The notes under the pieces are model-generated. The model was not told where the DNA came from. It was given only the letters and a program-made list of their open reading frames with translations, and searched no databases. A program made the position numbers and the translations under genes. This document shows, in pieces, positions 21,685 to 27,489 of a stretch of 27,489 nt of DNA. The first letter of the stretch is position 1, and every line of letters begins with the position of its first letter. The stretch is from Nitrospira sp. (GTDB lineage Bacteria > UBA9089 > CG2-30-40-21 > SBAY01), in the NCBI GenBank assembly GCA_005239945.1, contig SBAY01000328.1:1-27489 (forward strand), read 5' to 3'.

Positions 21685-22355
21685 GCTCCCATTAAAACTA
21701 TGGTTAATTCACCTTTTGGTGGATTTAGGGTAAATCTTTGTATTGCTTCACTTACGCTTCCTTTGATTACCTCTTCAAATTTTTTTGTTAGCTCTCGCAC
21801 AATAAATATTTGTCTATCTCCTAATATCTCTAAAATATCAATCAGGCTTTTGAGGATGCGGTGCGGTGCCTCAAAAAATATCATTACTCGTTCTTCTTCC
21901 TTTAATTTTTTAAATAATCTTACCCGTTTTTTGTGACTACCTGGGAAAAATCCCTCAAAGGTAAAATGTCTTGTAGGGAAACCTGAGATGACTAATGCTG
22001 TTAAAATGGCTGATGGGCCAGGGATTGGAACTATTGATATTTTATTCTCGATTGCCAGGCAAACTAAATCACGCCCCGGGTCTGATATCCCGGGCATACC
22101 TGCATCCGAAACTAAGGCTATATTTTTACCTTTTTGTAATAACTCTATCAGATGTTCACCCTTTTTAAAACGGTTATGGTAGTGATAGGAAGTGGTTGGT
22201 GTCTTGATTTGATAATGGGTTAAAAGTTTTCGTGTTATTCGTGTATCCTCAGCCGCGATTAAATCTACCTCTTTGAATACTCGTAATGCCCGCAAGGTAA
22301 TATCTTCAAGGTTTCCAATTGGCGTGCCACAGAGATAAAGTGTCCCACTTGCCAT
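21660..22355 (-). CDS. rsmI: 16S rRNA 2'-O-ribose C1402 methyltransferase RsmI
   Basis: The 231-aa enzyme methylates the ribose of C1402 in 16S rRNA with S-adenosylmethionine. It has GTLYLCGTPIGNLEDIT at the start, AAEDTRITRKLL, SYHYHNRF, LVSDAGMPGISDPG (81-94), VPIPGPSAILTALVISG and FEGFFPG, the diagnostic RsmI blocks. Many members carry about 50 further residues with a helical domain; here the protein ends after the core in residues NSDNRP encoded by palindrome A3, so an insertion may have cut the original end. The core is complete. It starts three bases after the stop of the decarboxylase-like gene. Confidence 0.93.
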   Translation of the reverse strand: MASGTLYLCGTPIGNLEDITLRALRVFKEVDLIAAEDTRITRKLLTHYQIKTPTTSYHYHNRFKKGEHLIELLQKGKNIALVSDAGMPGISDPGRDLVCLAIENKISIVPIPGPSAILTALVISGFPTRHFTFEGFFPGSHKKRVRLFKKLKEEERVMIFFEAPHRILKSLIDILEILGDRQIFIVRELTKKFEEVIKGSVSEAIQRFTLNPPKGELTIVLMGACNSDNRP

Positions 22356-22358
22356 TTT

Positions 22359-23297
22359 TCATCCTTCTTTATTCAATCGTTGTCTAAACCACTTAATTGT
22401 TCTGTTAAGTCCTTCTTCAAGAGTAACCTTTGGTTCCCAATCAAGTAATTGTTTAGCCTTGGTAATATCCGGTCTTCGTTGTTTTGGGTCATCTTGAGGT
22501 AATGGTTTATAAACTATTGGACTTGAACTGCCGGTAATCTCGATTATCTTCTTGGCAAACTCTAACACCGTCATTTCCTCTGGGTTGCCGAGATTGACTG
22601 GGGTATGACAATCCGAACACATCAGTCTATATATTCCCTTAACCAGATCCGCTACATAACAGAAAGTACGTGTCTGGCTTCCATCACCAAACACAGTCAA
22701 TGGCTCTCCTTTTAAAGCTTGGGGGATAAATGCAGGAACGACGCGACCATCAAATAACCGCATCCGTTCACCATAGGTATTAAATATCCTTACAATCCGA
22801 GTATCTAGATTATGAACCGAGTGATAGGCCATAACCAATGCCTCAGCAAATCGTTTTGCCTCATCATAGACCCCCCTGGGACCAATAGGATTAACATTAC
22901 CCCAGTAATCCTCCGGTTGAGGACTAACCAATGGGTCACCATAAACCTCTGATGTAGAAGCAAGTAAGTAAGACGCCTTTTTATGTTTGGCTAATCCTAA
23001 TGTTTTATGTGTCCCTAAGGCACCTACCTTTAATGTCTGGATAGGGTATTTAGCATAATCGATTGGGCTGGCCGGGGAGGCAAAGTGAAGAATAAAGTCT
23101 ATCTCACCATCAACATAGATAAATTCCGTCACATCATATTTATAAAATTTAAATTTCTCACTGCGAATATGATTTATGTTATCTATCGAACCGGTGATGA
23201 GATTATCCATACAGATAACCTCATGACCCATATTTAATAAATAATCACATAGATGCGAGCCTAAAAAACCTGCTCCACCTGTAATTAAAATCCTCAT
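22359..23297 (-). CDS. UDP-glucuronate decarboxylase-like NAD-dependent sugar epimerase
   Basis: This 312-aa short-chain dehydrogenase should convert UDP-glucuronate to UDP-xylose, feeding surface polysaccharide. It has GGAGFLGS (7-14) for NAD, HFASPASPIDYAKYPIQTLK (71-90), catalytic Ser-Thr-Ser in LLASTSEVYGDP (111-122), PEDYWGNVNPIGPRGVYDEAKR with Y144 and K148, then RIFNTYGERM, DGRVVPAFIPQAL and FGDGSQTRTFCYVADLV. ASPASPxxY and YWGNVNPIG are those of UXS enzymes rather than of dTDP-glucose dehydratases or GalE. GGGAG lies before ATG 23297. Operon with rsmI is likely from the three-base spacing. Confidence 0.9.
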   Translation of the reverse strand: MRILITGGAGFLGSHLCDYLLNMGHEVICMDNLITGSIDNINHIRSEKFKFYKYDVTEFIYVDGEIDFILHFASPASPIDYAKYPIQTLKVGALGTHKTLGLAKHKKASYLLASTSEVYGDPLVSPQPEDYWGNVNPIGPRGVYDEAKRFAEALVMAYHSVHNLDTRIVRIFNTYGERMRLFDGRVVPAFIPQALKGEPLTVFGDGSQTRTFCYVADLVKGIYRLMCSDCHTPVNLGNPEEMTVLEFAKKIIEITGSSSPIVYKPLPQDDPKQRRPDITKAKQLLDWEPKVTLEEGLNRTIKWFRQRLNKEG

Positions 23298-23343
23298 CTT
23301 CTACTCTCCCTACTATTTTCTCGGTAATGTCAAAAACTAATCA

Positions 23344-23505
23344 CTAAATCCACAGATTACGCAGATTTCCACAGATTTTGGTAAAGATAAGTTTTGACTC
23401 CCTCAATAGACTTGCCTTTTTGAAATTGGTTTTGTCCGCTAACTTTTTATAAGTTTCCTCACCTATCTGTATCTCTTCTGGATTAGAGTGTTTTTTAAAT
23501 ATCAT
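23344..23505 (-). CDS. Small 53-aa protein at the end of the unknown operon
   Basis: ATG 23505 overlaps the stop of the nuclease-like gene by 11 bases, continuing the overlap pattern of this operon. The N-terminal part reads MIFKKHSNPEEIQIGEETY and then KKLADKTNFKKASLLRESKL, a plausible soluble helical segment. The last dozen residues (KICGNLRNLWI) are encoded by a CCACAGATT-type repeat, so the original gene may have been longer and been cut by it. No family is recognised. Confidence 0.4.
   Translation of the reverse strand: MIFKKHSNPEEIQIGEETYKKLADKTNFKKASLLRESKLIFTKICGNLRNLWI
23350..23379. repeat. CCACAGATT word repeat
   Basis: CCACAGATTACGCAGATTT is followed directly by CCACAGATTTT, a direct repeat of a nine-base word with a degenerate middle copy. 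Repeats of this wording are frequent in spacers of many uncultured bacteria. Unlike the other spacers in the window, no facing arm is seen. Confidence 0.5.
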
Positions 23506-24571
23506 CCTGGAAAAGACAACCCTGGTGTAATTCTTCTCTCTTTATCCATTTTCCTCGCTTAAATTTTGTCAATGAATCAATAATGGTTTCTTTCGATTCT
23601 TCATCATTTATGCTTAAAATAATACCTTGACGAGGTTGAGTTAAAGTTAATTTTTCAAAATGACTCTCAGCAGATTTAAGTGCATCAGTTAAAAGTTCAC
23701 GACAGGACCTTTGTAATGCCCTTCTTGTATCTTTAGATCGCCAGCGTTCATAGAAATTGGAAGTAGCCGCATTAAGCAAATAATCATATTCAACTTCAAC
23801 AACTCCTGGTACATGCCTACGGCCTATTTCACATACTGTTTCTGCTAAAATTCGCTCACAGAACACCTGTTCACAATAATTACCCATCTCTTCCGGTTGA
23901 TAAGAAACATTGGGGTCCCAGGGGATATAAAAAAGAGGAATCGGATTCTCATCAGGCGAAAATTGTTGAACCGTTATTCCTTCACCAATAATCTCTTTTA
24001 GTGACTCAGGAATTTCTCCCTGACCATAGTTATCCCGAAGATAGATTCCATCCTGATAGAAATCAATACCTATTGTTCCAGTTCTTACTGGGTTAAAACC
24101 AACCTTACTCAATTCACTCCTAATTTGGCAGATTCCTTCTTCTGGGTTATGGGTTTCAGAGTGTTTAGCAATATAAACTAAATGAAGCTCAGGAGAAGCG
24201 TCAACTTCTAATCCGATAGCTAAATTAAATTGCTCTCCATTTTGCAAAAGTAAAGACCGGGCCTGGTGTGCTGGTTTTTTAGATGTAGAACCAAACATTT
24301 GAGATTTACATTCTATAGTGACAAATTCAGATGTTCCATTTTTTGAAATCAGAAGGTCTGGTTTAGGAGCCTCCACATGAGAGATAGATAGTTCCGTAAG
24401 TTTTGTGCGCAATTCAGGAGAAAGCGGCATAGATGGTCCAATGTCAAATAGTTCATATCCTAATTCTTTCAAAATAGGTCGAACCGGATAACTATCATTA
24501 AGAGGCTGAAGAAGCCACAACATTAAATTCACTTGATAAATTGGATCTCCAATCACATCAGTCGGTTTCAT
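23495..24571 (-). CDS. PD-(D/E)XK nuclease-like protein of the unknown operon
   Basis: The 358-aa protein contains KP71-D72-LLISKNGTSEFVTIE87-C-K89-SQ, the PD-(D/E)XK pattern (D, about 15 residues, ExK) on two beta strands, preceded by a helical region and followed by KKPAHQARSLLL, as in restriction-like nucleases. The C-terminal half (about 230-340) is mostly helical and of unknown fold. It overlaps the gene before it by 14 bases. Its function is probably DNA (or RNA) cleavage or, since such domains can be structural, nucleic-acid binding. I do not recognise a named defence gene. Confidence 0.65.
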   Translation of the reverse strand: MKPTDVIGDPIYQVNLMLWLLQPLNDSYPVRPILKELGYELFDIGPSMPLSPELRTKLTELSISHVEAPKPDLLISKNGTSEFVTIECKSQMFGSTSKKPAHQARSLLLQNGEQFNLAIGLEVDASPELHLVYIAKHSETHNPEEGICQIRSELSKVGFNPVRTGTIGIDFYQDGIYLRDNYGQGEIPESLKEIIGEGITVQQFSPDENPIPLFYIPWDPNVSYQPEEMGNYCEQVFCERILAETVCEIGRRHVPGVVEVEYDYLLNAATSNFYERWRSKDTRRALQRSCRELLTDALKSAESHFEKLTLTQPRQGIILSINDEESKETIIDSLTKFKRGKWIKREELHQGCLFQDDI

Positions 24572-25802
24572 ATTGAATATCTCTCCTTTTTATCGCTGTG
24601 GAAATTACCTCAGTATACTTTCGATCTCCAATCCAGACATCTACAGCCGAATCAATATAATGCTGTATATTTGTGACCAGCCTATGGATAATATTTCCGC
24701 AAGTACCTTTAGGCAAAATAGCAATTGCATGACGGGTGGTTAACTCCAGGAAGATAGGTTGCCACAGGTGTCTATCTGCTCCATAGATGTGAACCTTTTC
24801 CGAACTAAGGCGGATAGGATTTCCCCAGAGACGAAATTTGTTGTTTTTACGATTAAAGGTGGCAGTAATCCATTTTTCAAAGGTGTCCACAGAAAGTTGT
24901 GAGCTAAATTTCATAACTACAGGTGCACCGTGTAAGGTAGTAAACCGTCTTTCAGTCTGTAAAGTAGTTTTTTCTATCGAATGCCAGGCTATCTGTTCAG
25001 CATCTTCAGTAGTGCCTTTATATATTTTCAAGACATAAAGTAGGTGTGCCCGGTGGTCAACAAAGCTGTCACTACGGTTGGTCACCTTGCCATTATAATA
25101 AAAATCGTGTCCTCCCCGAGAAGCAGAAGGAAAACGTAATTGAGAGATAGAAAGAAGAGGGGAGTAAATCTCTTGAAGTCTGGGAAGACAGGTTTCCATC
25201 TTTTCCAGCCTATCTACCATAGTAAATCGAGAACTTCTTTGCTCTTTAGTTAACTGAGTCTTTTCCTCAAATTCTTCTGATTTAACATCTACAATCTCTT
25301 CATCTTCTTCCGTTTCTTCTCTGTCAATCTCAAAGAGATTTTCATATTCAAAGACCAATCGTCCATATCTTCGACCCGGGTTAATCTCTATTACCTTTCT
25401 CCATAATTGTTCAAATGTCCACCCGCTAATCCAGAGTCTATCCAGATTGGGTGTTGAGTTTACCAGCCTTTTGATCCAGGGATCACACTCTTTAATGTCT
25501 TCCATAGTATAATATACTGGATGGCGGGGAATGAGCTTTTCTAAAAACCCTATGTATTTATTCTCTAAGCCATTCCATACCTTGTAAAGGGTATCATCGA
25601 TAGGGTCTAACCGAGCATTAGATTTCTCAAAGATTGTCGCCAATTCTGGCTCTTGTCTTGTAGCTGGAACCGTTTCAAGAAGATAGCTCTTGACCAGGCC
25701 AGAGCTTATATATCCCTGGTCTATCTCTTCCTTCTTCTCCTGGACATATCCGTCAAGATAATCCATTGCCTGCTTGCGGGTGGAGACGGTTTTTATGGGC
25801 AT
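24558..25802 (-). CDS. Unknown 414-aa protein, second gene of the unknown operon
   Basis: No family is recognised. The N-terminus is helical and charged. An acidic stretch at about 165-190 (DREETEEDEEIVDV and EEFEEK) separates two halves and is probably a flexible linker. The C-terminal half is rich in predicted strands, with FPSASRGGHDFYYNGK, FVDHRAHLLYVLKIY, RLWGNPIRLSSEKVHIYG and IFLELTTRHAIAILPKGTCGNIIHRL. There is no Walker motif, helicase or nuclease motif that I can see. Its ATG shares one base with the stop of the upstream gene (TAATG), and its end overlaps the nuclease-like gene by 14 bases, so the three are coupled in translation. Confidence 0.6.
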   Translation of the reverse strand: MPIKTVSTRKQAMDYLDGYVQEKKEEIDQGYISSGLVKSYLLETVPATRQEPELATIFEKSNARLDPIDDTLYKVWNGLENKYIGFLEKLIPRHPVYYTMEDIKECDPWIKRLVNSTPNLDRLWISGWTFEQLWRKVIEINPGRRYGRLVFEYENLFEIDREETEEDEEIVDVKSEEFEEKTQLTKEQRSSRFTMVDRLEKMETCLPRLQEIYSPLLSISQLRFPSASRGGHDFYYNGKVTNRSDSFVDHRAHLLYVLKIYKGTTEDAEQIAWHSIEKTTLQTERRFTTLHGAPVVMKFSSQLSVDTFEKWITATFNRKNNKFRLWGNPIRLSSEKVHIYGADRHLWQPIFLELTTRHAIAILPKGTCGNIIHRLVTNIQHYIDSAVDVWIGDRKYTEVISTAIKRRDIQYETD

Positions 25803-27406
25803 TAAAGACCTCCAATTTTATCAAGAAGATTCCTTACCACGGGTTCTGCCAAGAGTCCAAGTGTCAGAAACACCAACAATACTGTTAAAATCACCAATAG
25901 TAGATTCTGGACTCTTCTTGTCTCTGCCATAATAATATTGTGTCCTGTCACAAGGAAATTGGTATAGTTTCTCATCCTTTCTCTGGCAAGAGAAATAAGC
26001 TCAGTTAGGCTGAGATGATCTTTCAAGGCCTTTACCGCCCTGATAGCAGTCATTGACTTCAAGTGTGCCTCCATAGAGATGGTAATATCCTCGCAGGGAG
26101 AGATTGATCTGGCTTTTGAAAGCAATGAGACGAATTTCCTCATATTCTCCAAAATTTCACCCATGCAGGGCAATTGGAGAGCAGAAATCATCCTTTTTAC
26201 ATTTTTCCAGGGTCCTTTTTCGTAAAATCTTTCTATCCCTGTATTAAATTCATAACTTATACCCTTTATCACCTCTTCCAAATTCTCGTTGAATGTTTCA
26301 ATAGAAAGTGTAGTGGCAAGGATTGTCTCCAATGAATACAGGAATGTCTCTATAAGACCAAGTCGATACCTTTTCCCTGCGTTATCATCCTTGAACCTTT
26401 TAGAAACAATTATCCAACTTCTCCTTTCCAATAATATAATATCCTCACCTCTAGCCCTATTCTTTTTGTTAACATATTCCTTGGGGTCGATAAACTTATT
26501 AACAAACTCTGGAGTAGTATTGGCTAAAGCAATAATGGATTTGTCTTTATACTCTGGCTCTAAGTCAAAATTAGTGTTAGGGTCCGCAGAATTAACCCAA
26601 GTTATATCAGGACAGAAGATGCCAACATAGATGTGTGGATGGAAATTTTCGTAGGCTTTCATTTTCCCTAATATATCATCGAATTTTTCATTTATTAAGG
26701 AAAAATGGGCATCAGAAATCACTTCCCTTGCTTTTTTAAAATAATCATCTACACTAAATTTTGTAAACACTTTATGAGCAATCCGTCGAGATAGTTCATT
26801 TAGGGCACCAAAATAACATTCTGCTGGATCTATCAATATATCCTCCGGATACCTTATCAAATTCAGACAATCATGGATTGATATATTTTCTGACCACTTA
26901 AATCTTAACAAAATACTCATGGCTCCAGACCTGAATATTTTAACCTCTATTCCTGTTATTCTGAAAGAATCATCTCCACTTCCGTCACGGTAGAACTCTA
27001 ATGGACTCGCAGTTCTGTTGTATACTTTAGTATAAAATTTCAGATAGTCTTTTCCACATATATCCTTACTGGGGCAAGTATTGCACTTAATATCAGGAAA
27101 AAAAGAGTTTAATCCCTCCTCTAACAAGTTCATTGAATCTTCAGCACCAAAAATCCATCTGAATGGAGTAGCGTGTTCAAGCAGGTATGGATCTATATAC
27201 GACCTGATAGTCGCATTCTCCATCCTTAAAAGATGGATTCCCTCATTAGGCAAACCTTTTTCATTCTCGTAATTAAGATTTTCCTTCTTCAGTTTCTCTT
27301 CCACTATCCTTCCTTTCAAGTCAATAGTGAAGATATACTTGAACTCAGGATGTGGAATATTGACATTTTTGCACCAATCTGCTGTTACATATTGTCGAGT
27401 AGACAT
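25802..27406 (-). CDS. Unknown 534-aa protein with C-terminal membrane helix, first gene of the unknown operon
   Basis: The start is ATG 27406, with AAGGAGG nine bases upstream; a TTG at 27415 would touch that site. The first 480 residues look soluble. A Cys group, CNTCPSKDICGKD at about 110-122, could bind zinc or an iron-sulfur cluster. Near the C-terminus a long helical region (DHLSLTELISLARERMRNY) leads into one hydrophobic segment, LLLVILTVLLVFLTLGLL (about 502-519), followed by EPVVRNLLDKIGGL. This resembles the end of CorA-like and other membrane-tethered effectors, but I cannot claim homology. The layout suggests a membrane-bound sensor or effector facing the cytoplasm, followed by an unknown protein and a nuclease. 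Confidence 0.6.
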   Translation of the reverse strand: MSTRQYVTADWCKNVNIPHPEFKYIFTIDLKGRIVEEKLKKENLNYENEKGLPNEGIHLLRMENATIRSYIDPYLLEHATPFRWIFGAEDSMNLLEEGLNSFFPDIKCNTCPSKDICGKDYLKFYTKVYNRTASPLEFYRDGSGDDSFRITGIEVKIFRSGAMSILLRFKWSENISIHDCLNLIRYPEDILIDPAECYFGALNELSRRIAHKVFTKFSVDDYFKKAREVISDAHFSLINEKFDDILGKMKAYENFHPHIYVGIFCPDITWVNSADPNTNFDLEPEYKDKSIIALANTTPEFVNKFIDPKEYVNKKNRARGEDIILLERRSWIIVSKRFKDDNAGKRYRLGLIETFLYSLETILATTLSIETFNENLEEVIKGISYEFNTGIERFYEKGPWKNVKRMISALQLPCMGEILENMRKFVSLLSKARSISPCEDITISMEAHLKSMTAIRAVKALKDHLSLTELISLARERMRNYTNFLVTGHNIIMAETRRVQNLLLVILTVLLVFLTLGLLAEPVVRNLLDKIGGL

Positions 27407-27447
27407 ATTCAACAACCTCCTTTTTTAATTGCTTAATGCCCCTCACA

Positions 27448-27480
27448 GAACCGTGCTTGAGGTTTTCCCTCACACGGCTC
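27448..27480 (-). ncRNA. Group II intron domain V (3' end of an intron)
   Basis: On the minus strand the 33 bases run GAGCCGTGTGAGGG, AAAA, CCTCAAGCACGGTTC. The closing stem, the AGC catalytic triad with its G-U pair, the two-base A-A bulge in the 3' strand and a GAAA-type loop are those of domain V. The intron body would lie to the right, outside the window. The next bases (TGTGAGGGGCATTAAGC) do not form a normal domain VI, so the intron end looks truncated. The first gene of the unknown operon starts 41 bases downstream. Confidence 0.65.
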
Positions 27481-27489
27481 TTCGGTAAT

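Noticed and set aside
21569..21693. CCCATT on both sides of A3 as a target duplication
   Set aside because: Only six bases match, at unequal distance from the arms, and the left copy is already part of the B2 duplication.

Overview
This 27.5 kb window is AT-rich chromosomal DNA from a bacterium that is probably an uncultured anaerobe with a double membrane. A secretin and a lipoprotein imply an outer membrane. A soluble NADH-linked iron-sulfur complex and several iron-sulfur proteins fit an anaerobic life. I cannot name the taxon; the gene mix and the dense intergenic palindromes would suit a candidate phylum known from metagenomes.

Layout, left to right. (1) 1-2513: a restriction-modification island with tightly overlapping genes (small ORF, adenine methyltransferase with a specificity-like tail, zinc-ribbon protein, candidate endonuclease), preceded by a decayed aspartyl-protease remnant. 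(2) 2573-5812: two Tad-type pilus genes, a CpaC-like secretin and a CpaE-like ATPase, separated by a toxin-antitoxin-like pair that looks like a single integron cassette, followed by a transposed palindromic element. (3) 5921-9022: a DUF362 ferredoxin-like protein, then on the minus strand a TPR lipoprotein and a membrane protein. (4) 9073-19541: a redox operon. It runs from a signalling group (two DRTGG proteins, a CBS-ATPase, a PHP phosphoesterase, a GHKL ATPase) into NuoE-, ferredoxin-, NuoF- and NuoG-like subunits. Two clan AA aspartyl proteases and an MNT/HEPN pair are interleaved with the subunit genes. (5) 19762-23297, minus strand: murJ, rsmI and a UDP-glucuronate decarboxylase-like gene. 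(6) 23344-27406, minus strand: four mutually overlapping genes I do not recognise as a known system, including a PD-(D/E)XK nuclease candidate and a protein with a C-terminal membrane anchor, starting 41 bases after a group II intron domain V.

How the genes work together. NuoE + ferredoxin + NuoF + NuoG should form a cytoplasmic NADH-linked electron-transfer complex resembling the HydBC part of bifurcating hydrogenases. Its large subunit has a molybdopterin-type fold instead of an H-cluster and lacks the Cys/SeCys of formate dehydrogenases, so its terminal reaction is open. The upstream PHP, DRTGG, CBS and GHKL genes are the usual companions of such complexes and probably sense nucleotides or redox state.

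The strongest non-coding signal is the intergenic DNA. Nearly every spacer holds a long palindrome made of short degenerate words. Two copies of one element have perfect 9-bp target duplications, another family has a 10-bp duplication, and several of these elements supply the stop codon of the neighbouring gene. The unknown four-gene operon at the right end is the best candidate for an undescribed (possibly defence) system.
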